64,000 bases of DNA from Deltaproteobacteria bacterium (GTDB taxonomy: Bacteria > SAR324 > XYD2-FULL-50-16): NCBI GenBank assembly GCA_018657625.1, contig JABHWU010000085.1, positions 1 through 64,000 of the forward strand, given 5' to 3'. The number at the start of each line of letters is the position of its first letter. Position 1 is the first letter of the stretch. Made by a program: the position numbers and the translations under genes. Positions 21,934 through 29,686 of the stretch are shown here, in pieces. The notes under the pieces are model-generated. The model ran no database searches, had not been told where the DNA came from, and was given only the letters and a program-made list of their open reading frames with translations.

Positions 21934-22101
21934 ATGAATACATTTATTTTAACTTTAATTATTTTTGGATTGGCTATTTTCGGTATGGCAATAGGGGTCA
22001 TTATCTCAAAAAAATGTCTCAAACGTGGATGTGAAAATACCAGAATAGTAATGCAGAATAGCGGTAGCCACACTTGTGGAAATTGTGGCAAAAAAATATA
22101 A
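21934..22101 (+). CDS. nqrM: NQR maturation protein NqrM
   Basis: A 55-residue protein: one membrane helix (residues about 3-24, with GMAIGVIISKK) followed by a short tail with Cys28, Cys33, Cys48 and Cys51. This layout and its place after apbE match NqrM (DUF539), a small membrane protein needed to assemble the NQR complex, probably by delivering iron to the NqrD/NqrE centre. AGGAT lies five bases before the ATG. Residue Cys33 is at the position reported as important in Vibrio NqrM, as far as I recall. It completes the operon. Confidence 0.85.
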   Translation: MNTFILTLIIFGLAIFGMAIGVIISKKCLKRGCENTRIVMQNSGSHTCGNCGKKI

Positions 22102-22106
22102 AATCC

Positions 22107-22136
22107 AATAAAATAGTCTTTTTAGGTTATTTTATT
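22107..22136. terminator. Bidirectional hairpin after the nqr operon
   Basis: AATAAAATA and TATTTTATT are perfect 9-base inverted arms with a 12-base T-rich loop between convergent nqrM and the TPR gene. The stem is all A/T, so it is weak, but A and T runs on both sides suit termination from both directions. Confidence 0.45.
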
Positions 22137-23022
22137 TCTTAATGGATTTTTCAGCTTTTTCAAGCTGTTGATAATCTTCAAAAGCCTGGGAGGCATTGAC
22201 AATATTCCCGAGTTTTTCTTCAATAACACGTTTGGTAGCCAGGATCTCTTTCATCGAGGGATCTATTCCATAAGCCTGATTACAAAATTGCAACGCTTTT
22301 TCCATCTGCCCATAATGGAAATATATTTTAGCTTTTAACAAAATATGTTCGGCCGTTTTTTGTTTAGATAATACTTCTTCCAGGCGTTGAGCTGCCTTTT
22401 TCAATAGCTCTTTTTTGTCTTCCTCGTTACCTGAATTTATTCCTTTTTGAAACAATGCCTTGGCTAAATTAGCTCGTGCCATCGTAAAACCGGGTCTCTT
22501 TTTCAAGGCTTTTTGAAAAAAAAGAATCGCTGAATCCAGTTTCATCTGTTTTAATTGAATGACTCCCATATTATTGTTCGCTATTGGATCCTCAGCATTT
22601 GTTCTTAAAGATTTAGCTACAAACTGTTTTTTCTGCTCTAAAGCAGCGTTTTTATCGTCTCCCAAACGTTTGTATACCTGCATAAGATCATTATATACAT
22701 CAATCATGGCCGGATCAATTTCTAAGGCTTTGTTGTATTGTTCAATACTGGTTTTTGAATTGGATATCCCCCCCATTTGTCTATAGACATGAGCTAATCC
22801 AATATAAGCCGATTTGTTTTTTTCATCCTGCTGGATGGCGCTTTGGAAGGCTAAAATAGCGTTATCATAATTCTCCTGCTCTGCCAATTTATAACCATCT
22901 GCAATATAGGGGTTTTCCGGTTTAGCAAAAAGATCTTTCAACGGTTTAATCATTAAATCCGCAAAATTCTTTTTCGGTTTCTTATAAGCAATGCTTTCTA
23001 TGTTTTCAGCGTTTTCTACCAT
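22132..23022 (-). CDS. Tetratricopeptide-repeat protein
   Basis: A 296-residue soluble protein made mostly of TPR helical pairs, from about residue 38 to the C-terminus: GYKLAEQENYDNAILAFQ, AYIGLAHVYRQMGG, QYNKALEIDPAMIDVYND, NNMGVIQLKQMKLDSAI, MARANLAKALFQKG and FHYGQMEKALQFCNQA are recognisable units. No signal peptide. TPRs mediate protein-protein contact; the partner is unknown. It converges on the nqr operon and stands alone, ending in a Lys/Glu-rich helix. Confidence 0.8.
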   Translation of the reverse strand: MVENAENIESIAYKKPKKNFADLMIKPLKDLFAKPENPYIADGYKLAEQENYDNAILAFQSAIQQDEKNKSAYIGLAHVYRQMGGISNSKTSIEQYNKALEIDPAMIDVYNDLMQVYKRLGDDKNAALEQKKQFVAKSLRTNAEDPIANNNMGVIQLKQMKLDSAILFFQKALKKRPGFTMARANLAKALFQKGINSGNEEDKKELLKKAAQRLEEVLSKQKTAEHILLKAKIYFHYGQMEKALQFCNQAYGIDPSMKEILATKRVIEEKLGNIVNASQAFEDYQQLEKAEKSIKK

Positions 23023-23250
23023 TTTGGCACTTTAGATTGGATAATACAGGTGTTAGATAAATAAGGATCTATTCTGTAAATATGGTTTTCATTATATATC
23101 CATTTACGTTCTTTAAAGAAGTGAAAATTTAAAATTTCTTAAATATCCTTGTCAATTGTTCATTTAATCCTCTTGATTAATTGCGATGATAAAATTAACC
23201 TGTTTGAGTGCTTATAAATATAGATGATAACAATTAACAAAAGAGAAACC

Positions 23251-24150
23251 ATGGTCAACTGGAAAATCAAAAGCCTTTTACTTCTTTCTATTTGCTTATT
23301 CAGCAATAACCTTTTAGGGATGGATAATCTTAAGATTGGCATATTACCCGTCATTGATACATTACCATTGCAAGTAGCTAAACATAACGCATACTTTAAG
23401 AAACAAGGTTTGAATGTTGAGCTCATCCGGTTTTCAAGCGCTATGGATCGAAACAGTGCCATGCATACCGATCAAATACATGGTTTTTTTGGTGATATAC
23501 CGGCAACATTATTACTCATAAAAAACAGTGTCCCTTTAAAAATATTAACTGTATCTTATCGAACAACCCCGGGTCAACAAATGTTTGGTTTGCTACTGTC
23601 TCCAAAATCAAAAAACCAAACAGGTGGTTCTCTAACAGTGGCGATATCCAAGGGCTCTATAATTGAGTATCTATTAGACACAATTAAAGATTATTACCCA
23701 ATATCCAATTATCAAATTGTTCCTAAAGAAATTAAGCAAATGCCAATTCGCATGCAAATGCTAGCCAGCAGTCAAATTGATTCTGCTCTGCTACCAGAAC
23801 CCTTATTAACATTGGCTGAAGCTAAAGGAGCAAAATTGATGATCAGTGATGAAAATTTAAATTTACCTTTAACGATTCTAACGATCCATCAAAAACAATT
23901 TCATTTAAAAGATCGATTTTTAAAAGCCTATTCTCAAGCCATTGAAGAATTAAACCGAAATAGTGGTCAATATAAATCTCTGATGATAAAAACTTGTCGA
24001 ATACCGAAACATTTAGCTAATCAATTTATTATATATAAATTCCCACTGCCTCAACTACCCTCTGAACAAGAAGTTAATGCTGTACAAAGTTGGATGCTTA
24101 AGAAAAATATGATAAAACAATCAATTTCTTACCATAAACTTATTCAATAA
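23251..24150 (+). CDS. NMT1/SsuA-type ABC transporter substrate-binding protein
   Basis: A periplasmic solute receptor of the NMT1/SsuA/TauA fold. After a signal peptide (MVNWKIKSLLLLSICLFSNN, cleaved near residue 24) the mature part starts NLKIGILPVIDTLPLQVA and contains GLNVELIRFSSAMDRNSAM and a DQIHGFFGDIPATLLL loop, the usual pattern for this class. The ATG at 23251 with AAAGAGAAACC before it is preferred to one nine codons earlier that has no ribosome binding site. The ligand could be a sulfonate, nitrate-type anion or pyrimidine precursor of thiamine; no riboswitch was seen. Six bases separate it from the transporter gene. Confidence 0.8.
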   Translation: MVNWKIKSLLLLSICLFSNNLLGMDNLKIGILPVIDTLPLQVAKHNAYFKKQGLNVELIRFSSAMDRNSAMHTDQIHGFFGDIPATLLLIKNSVPLKILTVSYRTTPGQQMFGLLLSPKSKNQTGGSLTVAISKGSIIEYLLDTIKDYYPISNYQIVPKEIKQMPIRMQMLASSQIDSALLPEPLLTLAEAKGAKLMISDENLNLPLTILTIHQKQFHLKDRFLKAYSQAIEELNRNSGQYKSLMIKTCRIPKHLANQFIIYKFPLPQLPSEQEVNAVQSWMLKKNMIKQSISYHKLIQ

Positions 24151-24156
24151 GGCACC

Positions 24157-25647
24157 ATGCTTTTTGTCAGTCATTTGGAACAAAAATTTGATCACCAGAC
24201 TATTTTTCAAGATATCAATTTTGAATTAAAAGAAGCTGATAACCTGGTTATTCTGGGTAAATCCGGATGTGGAAAAACCACCTTACTGAATCTTATTTCG
24301 GGAATGATTCAACCCACAACCGGAACAATCACACTCAATCATCAAAATATCCAGAAACCGACTTCAGATATTGCCTTTATCCTTCAAAATTTTGGTCTAC
24401 TACCTTGGAAAACAATATTACAAAATGTTGAACTGGGGCTCAAAATTAAAGGTATCTCACGGCAGGAAAGAAGACAAAAAGCCATCAGCATTTTAAATAC
24501 TCTGGAAATTTATAACAGAGAAAATGATTATCCAGGTACCCTAAGCGGAGGGGAACAACAACGAGTGGCCATTGCCAGAGCATATGCTATGGAACCCAAA
24601 CTATTGCTAATGGACGAGCCTTTTTCCTCATTGGATGCCCTGACACGTGAAAAACTACAGGACACTTTGTTAAACACCTGGCAAAAGATAAAAGTACCTT
24701 ATATTATGGTGACACATAGCATCGAAGAGGCTGCTTTTCTGGGTAAAAAAATAGCCATTTTTTCGGGTAAACCAGCCACATTTTCAAAAGTTTTTGCCAA
24801 TGTTTTTTCTGGTAATACCAGGTATCGAAATTCTGACCAATATTATCAGATGATCAAAAAAAATCAGATCTTACATGGAGCAAAACTGGTGAACCGACTA
24901 TTACATCTATTAAAACCGTATATTATTACCTTAATTGTTATTGTACTCGTCTGGAAAGGGCTTTCATTCTTATTGTCCAAAGTCATTTTTCCGGCTCCGG
25001 AAGATGTCATTGGTGCCTTTGGCCTGGCATTATTTACTAAATCATTTTGGTTTCATTTCTTGGCCAGTGGCTTTCGAGCCTTCTCTGCAATGGTTATCGC
25101 CTGGTTAGTTGGATTCCCGCTCGGTATATTAATGGGATATTATAAAAAAGTAGATCAAATACTTTCCCCGTTTATCTATTTAACCTATCCGGTCCCCAAG
25201 ATAGTATTATTACCAATTGTTCTGCTTTTATTCGGGCTGGGAGATCTCTCCAAAATTTTAATCATTAGCTTAATTTTAGGCTATCAGGTTTTAGTCACTA
25301 CTAAAGATGGTGTCAAATCAGTTCCCAAAGAGTATCTGAAATCAATCCATTCACTGGGGGCTAGTAATTGGCAGGTAATGAGGGAGGGTTTAATCCCTGC
25401 AGCTTTGCCCTACGGTTTCACTGCACTTCGGCTTAACTCAGGTGTTAGTGTAGCCGTCTTATTCTTTGTTGAGTCTTTTGCCACCGAAACCGGTTTGGGT
25501 TACCTTATCATGGATGCCTGGGGTATGATGGCATTTGACGATATGTTTATTGGTATATTCGGCATGAGCCTTTTAGGGGTATTTATTAACGAAATCGTTA
25601 ATTTACTCGAAAAACAATTCTGCCCCTGGTTTTACAACCTCAATTGA
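24157..25647 (+). CDS. Fused ATPase-permease ABC transporter (SsuBC-type)
   Basis: A single 496-residue chain joins two normally separate subunits. Residues 1-about 240 are the ATPase: Walker A LGKSGCGKTTLL, Q-loop LQNFGLLPWKT, signature LSGGEQQRVAIARA and Walker B LLLMDEPFSSLD, with the H-loop in MVTHSIEEA. Residues about 255-496 are the permease with six helices and the EAA-type loop EYLKSIHSLGASNWQVMREG. The family is nitrate/sulfonate/taurine-type. With the binding protein just upstream it forms a complete importer. The last part of the gene (25582-25632) lies in an exact 51-bp repeat also found at 29636, so its C-terminus may have been altered. Confidence 0.88.
   Translation: MLFVSHLEQKFDHQTIFQDINFELKEADNLVILGKSGCGKTTLLNLISGMIQPTTGTITLNHQNIQKPTSDIAFILQNFGLLPWKTILQNVELGLKIKGISRQERRQKAISILNTLEIYNRENDYPGTLSGGEQQRVAIARAYAMEPKLLLMDEPFSSLDALTREKLQDTLLNTWQKIKVPYIMVTHSIEEAAFLGKKIAIFSGKPATFSKVFANVFSGNTRYRNSDQYYQMIKKNQILHGAKLVNRLLHLLKPYIITLIVIVLVWKGLSFLLSKVIFPAPEDVIGAFGLALFTKSFWFHFLASGFRAFSAMVIAWLVGFPLGILMGYYKKVDQILSPFIYLTYPVPKIVLLPIVLLLFGLGDLSKILIISLILGYQVLVTTKDGVKSVPKEYLKSIHSLGASNWQVMREGLIPAALPYGFTALRLNSGVSVAVLFFVESFATETGLGYLIMDAWGMMAFDDMFIGIFGMSLLGVFINEIVNLLEKQFCPWFYNLN
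25582..25632 (+). repeat. 51-bp direct repeat, left copy
   Basis: Identical base for base to 29636-29686; the match stops exactly at both ends. It contains the inverted repeat ATTAACGA-AA-TCGTTAAT. It lies in the 3' end of the ABC gene. The two copies bound about 4.05 kb of accessory genes. Confidence 0.95.
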
Positions 25648-26060
25648 AATTAATTTTTTATACCCTGTAGAGTCAAAATTAGGCCCTCCATAAGTACAGC
25701 TTGTTACCAGGTTTGCTTCAGGAACGATAATTTCATCAATAATTTCTCTTTTTTTTGCACTATATTTGAGCAACTGATGCAGTAATCGGAAGCCAACTCC
25801 CCTCCTAAAATATCACCGTCAGGATCTTTACGCTTATAAAATAACTTAAAAAAAGAAGTCAATCTGGTAACCAACAGCTATTGTTGGTTTTTAACCGATG
25901 GATCGCCTATTTGTCTCAAGATCATTAATATTATAGAAAAATAATTTAATTATGTTTCTTCCTAAAACTTATTTTTTTATAATATAGGACAAATTAATGT
26001 TGACAAAACATCCTATGATATAAATATTAATTGTTATAGGAAAAATAATTTGGAGATGAT
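25648..26060. other. Gap with a minus-strand coding relic
   Basis: On the minus strand an open frame runs from about 25822 to a stop at 25597, reading through RLLHQLLKYSAKKREIIDE and TSCTYGGPNFDSTGYKKL and then into the 51-bp repeat. It has no start codon and an upstream stop, so it looks like the C-terminal remnant of an unrecognised gene. The plus strand from 25950 is AT-rich promoter-like DNA before the ATPase gene. Confidence 0.4.
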
Positions 26061-27470
26061 ATGTTTGTTGGAAGAACTAAAGAATTGGGACAGTTAAGAC
26101 AACTGATTCAAAATAATAAGTCATCCATTGGCGTTATATACGGTAGAAGGCGTATCGGTAAAAGTGAGTTAATCAAAAAGGCATTTAACCAACACTCAAA
26201 ACTGATCTTTGAAGGATTAGAAAATCGCCCTAAGCAAGAACAGATTAATAGTTTTGTTTTTCAACTTAGATATCAACTTGGTAAAGAACATGGCGATATT
26301 TCGATTAAATCTTGGAAAGAAGCTTTTATATTGTTGTATGAAGAACTTAAACAAAAGCCTGTTCATGTAATTTTGGATGAATTCCAGTGGATGGCGAATT
26401 ATCGTAATGAAATCGTCTCTGAATTAAAACTGGTATGGGATTTATATATATCTAAAATAGAAGGGATAACTTTGATTCTCTGCGGGTCAATCGCTTCTTT
26501 TATGATTAAGAAGGTAATAAAATCCAGTGCTTTATATGGTCGTGCCGATTTAATTATCCACTTGAAGGGATTTTTACTCCCAGAAACTAGAGAAATACTT
26601 GCGGATAAAGGAACTCAAGAAATAATCGATGCCTATATGTTCTTGGGAGGAGTTCCTAAATACTTAGACCTGATTCGGGAAAAACCATCCGTTCGACTTG
26701 CTATAGAAGAACTCGCTTTCACGGAAACAGGATATTTAACCGATGAATTTCAACGAATTTTTATCAGTCACTTTGGAAAAAAAAGGGGATATAGAAAAAT
26801 AATTCATTCTCTTGCAAAACATCCCTATGGATTATTTCGCAAACAAATTTCCGAAGAGTCAGGTGTTGATCTGGGTGGAGGATTAACTGGCTACCTAACT
26901 GATCTGGAATCTGCGGGATTCATTTCCTCTTCAACACCATTTAATAAAAACAAAAACTCAAAATTATTAAAATACCGTTTATCTGACCCCTATATGCGGT
27001 TTTACTTCTCATTTATCGAACCAAACTTAAAAAGAATAAAGTCTGGCTCTACATCATCTCATTTCGCTCAGCTAACTCAAAAAGGTGCGTTTAACGCTTG
27101 GATAGGTATTGCATTTGAAAATCTTTGCATCGAACACGCAATAAAAATCAGTGAAATACTTGGATTTTCTGGGATTGATTATTCGTTTGGTCCCTACTTT
27201 TGTGCTCCAGGAAAGGATTCAGGTGTACAAATTGATCTTTTGTTTGACCGAAATGATAAAGTTATCACTTTATGTGAAATGAAATATACCCTTGCCCCAG
27301 TAGGAATAGGTATTATCCAAGATGTCGAAAGAAAAGTAAACCTACTCCGAAATAAGTTTAAACAAAAAACGATACAAAAGGTTTTAATCTCCCTTAGCCC
27401 TCCAACAAAAGATCTCATAGCAATGGGTTATTTTTTTAAAGTTATTCACCCCGAATCGTTTTTAAATTAG
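26061..27470 (+). CDS. AAA-family ATPase (ATPase_2/DUF234 type)
   Basis: A 469-residue P-loop ATPase with Walker A YGRRRIGKSELI at about residues 27-38 and Walker B VHVILDEFQWM near 100-110, followed by a winged-helix-like middle and a C-terminal DUF234-like nuclease-fold region (about 330-465: GIAFENLCIEHA, DLLFDRNDKVITLCEMKYT). The conserved D-x(n)-E-x-K arrangement in the last part resembles a restriction-endonuclease-like fold. Such 'archaeal-type' ATPases are spread by lateral transfer and their role is unclear. GGAGAT lies before the ATG. It is the first gene inside the 51-bp-bounded insert. Confidence 0.8.
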   Translation: MFVGRTKELGQLRQLIQNNKSSIGVIYGRRRIGKSELIKKAFNQHSKLIFEGLENRPKQEQINSFVFQLRYQLGKEHGDISIKSWKEAFILLYEELKQKPVHVILDEFQWMANYRNEIVSELKLVWDLYISKIEGITLILCGSIASFMIKKVIKSSALYGRADLIIHLKGFLLPETREILADKGTQEIIDAYMFLGGVPKYLDLIREKPSVRLAIEELAFTETGYLTDEFQRIFISHFGKKRGYRKIIHSLAKHPYGLFRKQISEESGVDLGGGLTGYLTDLESAGFISSSTPFNKNKNSKLLKYRLSDPYMRFYFSFIEPNLKRIKSGSTSSHFAQLTQKGAFNAWIGIAFENLCIEHAIKISEILGFSGIDYSFGPYFCAPGKDSGVQIDLLFDRNDKVITLCEMKYTLAPVGIGIIQDVERKVNLLRNKFKQKTIQKVLISLSPPTKDLIAMGYFFKVIHPESFLN

Positions 27471-27858
27471 TAAGAGCTCCAAACCATAAGGGGGCTAATC
27501 CTGTATTTATTCAAAATAGTTCCAGAAATAGTGGATTGCAAGGTGGTTACCATCATTCTCACCGCCTTATCACCCATTATAATAGGATTTTTTAACCACT
27601 GATCACTTTTTTAACAAATCAGAAAAGTTATGTAACTCCTGTTGTTGGACATAACATGGCTCTAACGGTTAAAATTCAAGTTTAACCCTTTATAATATCA
27701 GATAATATTGGATATAACTTTAATAATAACCAAGTCCAATATTTCTTTAGAATAAAAACTTACTGGTTCAGCTTTGACCATATTGGATAGACGCTAATTC
27801 AAATATATATGATAAAAAATAATACTCAATTAGGTGCTATTAATGAATACTCAATAGG
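27471..27858. other. 388-base gap inside the accessory insert
   Basis: No gene. It holds a 9-base perfect inverted repeat AATATTGGA (27704-27712) / TCCAATATT (27735-27743), and a near-perfect tandem duplication of about 25 bases, AATACTCAAT(T)AGGTGCTATTAAT, at about 27821-27869 immediately before the antitoxin-like frame. Confidence 0.5.
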
Positions 27859-28083
27859 TTGCTATTAATCCCCAAAGATCTCCTTGCTATTATTGATACA
27901 GTGAGTAAACAGCAAGGGTTTTCTCGAAGCAAGTTTATTTCAACTGCTTTGAAGGAAAAACTATCAGAAAGGAAAGTTAACGAAATTAAAGAAGTATATG
28001 ACAGTGTCTTTTCAGATAATGCCATATGTATAGAACAACTTGAAACCGTTAAATGGTTTGAAACGGCTGAGTATGATAAATAA
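27859..28083 (+). pseudogene. Antitoxin-like ribbon-helix-helix remnant
   Basis: A 74-residue frame reading LLIPKDLLAIIDTVSKQQGF-SRSKFISTALKEKL, the pattern of CopG/RHH antitoxins (residues 1-35) with an acidic C-terminal tail that normally binds a toxin. The only start is TTG at 27859; an in-frame stop lies five codons upstream, and the first beta-strand of the domain is shortened. A tandem duplication sits at exactly this point and probably disrupted the 5' end. No toxin gene follows. It could still be expressed from the TTG; I lean to a truncated gene. Confidence 0.5.
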
Positions 28084-28089
28084 CAAAAT

Positions 28090-29292
28090 TTATCTTAATT
28101 TTATATTTAAGGCCAGTGGCAAGATATCATCAAAAGAGATACAATCAACTTTGATATTCGGATAGTAACTAGCAAATAGTTCAAATTTCGAACGGCGAAA
28201 CTCTTTTCGTTTAAATTTAACTTCCCAAGCTTTTTTTTGAGCAATGACAAAATCTATTTCTGCCTTATTTTGAGTTCTCCAAAACTTGATATTCTCAGGA
28301 GGATTATTTAGAAGCAGTTCCCGAAAAACAACATTTTCCAACAATATGCCCCTATCGTTTCTCAATTCAATGTGATCAAAAGAACCACTAAAATGATTCC
28401 TTAAACCGGTGTCTAAAAAATAGGCCTTGGGCATTTTGGTTATCTCTTTTCGGATATTTTGATAAAATGGACGAATCAAAGCAATTTGAAAAGATTTTTG
28501 CATTACATAAAGATATTTTTCAACGGTAGTAGCAGCTATTCCCAAAGTATTGGAAACTTCATTACTATTAAGAAGTGAACCTGTTTGGTTTGCAAGAATT
28601 TTTAATAAAAAGTAATACTTATTTTTATCTTGTATTCTTGCTTCATAGATATCTTTTTGAATATAATCCGAGGCAATCTCAGAAATAATCTCAGCTTTTT
28701 CACTTTTATCCTTAGCCAAACAAACCGAAGGATAACCCCCATAGCTGGTGTATTCCGAAAGATACAGTTCAAGTTTTTTCAAATGGAGAGGGGGAATATT
28801 TTGTTTGGTTTCTATTTCGTTAACAAGTTCCTCATCTTCCTTGAACAATAAAAACTCTTTGAAAGAAAGGGTATTTAGATGAAACAACCGCTTTCTCCCC
28901 ATAAGGGAATCTTTAAATTTTCGATCCAAGTAGAAAGAGGAAGATCCCGTCGCAATTATTTTTAAACTTCCTTTGTATTCGTCATATAAGTATTTTAAGA
29001 AATTGGTTGGGTTTTTTAAGTATTGGATTTCATCAATAAAGACGATTTGATTATCCTCAGGGAGACTATTGGTAATTTTAAATAGATTGTCGGGATGAGC
29101 ATCAATTATTTGTAGAAATTCCGGATTTTCCAAATTAATAAAATAGCAGGTTTTTTGCGCTAAAAGGGAATTGTACACATATTTTATAAAGGTTGTTTTT
29201 CCGGTTTGTCTGCCGCCTGTTAATATCAAAAAAAGGTCATTGTCGAGATTTTTTAAAAATTTTTCTGTGAGATTTCGTTTGTAATATTTCAT
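28090..29292 (-). CDS. AAA-family ATPase with DUF4143 domain
   Basis: A 400-residue protein with Walker A LTGGRQTGKTTFI near residues 23-35, Walker B IVFIDEIQYL near 84-93 and the sensor-like GSSSFYL. After residue about 190 comes a winged-helix segment and a DUF4143 domain (LENVVFRELLLN, FWRTQNKAEIDFVI, WEVKFKRKEF) with a D-(x)n-E-x-K-like set similar to restriction-endonuclease folds. This is a different ATPase family from the one at 26061. Such proteins are common, variable and usually transferred; function is unknown. It faces the RHH remnant and has a repeat-rich upstream region. Confidence 0.85.
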   Translation of the reverse strand: MKYYKRNLTEKFLKNLDNDLFLILTGGRQTGKTTFIKYVYNSLLAQKTCYFINLENPEFLQIIDAHPDNLFKITNSLPEDNQIVFIDEIQYLKNPTNFLKYLYDEYKGSLKIIATGSSSFYLDRKFKDSLMGRKRLFHLNTLSFKEFLLFKEDEELVNEIETKQNIPPLHLKKLELYLSEYTSYGGYPSVCLAKDKSEKAEIISEIASDYIQKDIYEARIQDKNKYYFLLKILANQTGSLLNSNEVSNTLGIAATTVEKYLYVMQKSFQIALIRPFYQNIRKEITKMPKAYFLDTGLRNHFSGSFDHIELRNDRGILLENVVFRELLLNNPPENIKFWRTQNKAEIDFVIAQKKAWEVKFKRKEFRRSKFELFASYYPNIKVDCISFDDILPLALNIKLR

Positions 29293-29338
29293 GGTAAAGA
29301 CTCTTTTGCTTTTATTAAAACTAGAAAACCTACCTATA

Positions 29339-29399
29339 AAACTATTTTTATCTGATAATTTTATTATGTCAAACTAAAAATATCTGATAAAAATAGTTT
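29339..29399 (-). promoter_or_regulatory. Inverted and direct repeats upstream of the DUF4143 ATPase
   Basis: AAACTATTTTTATC (29339-29352) and GATAAAAATAGTTT (29386-29399) are exact 14-base inverted repeats; TATCTGATAA also occurs twice in direct orientation (29349, 29381). They start about 47 bases upstream of the ATPase start and may form its operator or a message hairpin. Confidence 0.5.
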
Positions 29400-29511
29400 G
29401 ATGTATTATATTTTTAATTGCCAGTGTTGCAATATGCGAGTCTGTAGTAAGGTTGGATGCTGTTCCTATCTGTAATAAAAGTTTGATTGATCAAGATATG
29501 ATTAACAGATT

Positions 29512-29611
29512 TACGATGCAGAAGCTTTTATTGCTGCTCTGACGCAGCATATACCAGATAAGTTGTTTCAGATGGTCAGATATTACGGTTTTTATTCAAA
29601 TAAAAAGGAAA
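29512..29611 (+). pseudogene. Transposase relic (IS91-like C-terminal fragment)
   Basis: A fragment translating to DAEAFIAALTQHIPDKLFQ followed by MVRYYGFYSNKK. This is the conserved block 'EFIAxLTxHIP...VRYYGxYSN' of IS91/ISCR-type transposases. Nothing else of the gene survives in frame: the stretch before it (from about 29450) is only loosely recognisable. It lies just inside the right 51-bp repeat, supporting a mobile origin for the insert. Confidence 0.65.
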
Positions 29612-29635
29612 TACCTATCACTTATCACTATCACT

Positions 29636-29686
29636 TTTATTAACGAAATCGTTAATTTACTCGAAAAACAATTCTGCCCCTGGTTT
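29636..29686 (+). repeat. 51-bp direct repeat, right copy
   Basis: Identical to 25582-25632. It overlaps the 3' end of pspF, where minus-strand translation gives the last residues KPGAELFFE. On the plus strand it reads as the end of the ABC permease and reaches a stop five codons later, so this copy may preserve the original 3' end of the ABC gene. Confidence 0.95.

Noticed and set aside
27704..27743. Inverted repeat AATATTGGA/TCCAATATT as a terminator of the upstream ATPase
   Set aside because: It is far from the stop codon and lacks a U-run; left only as a note.
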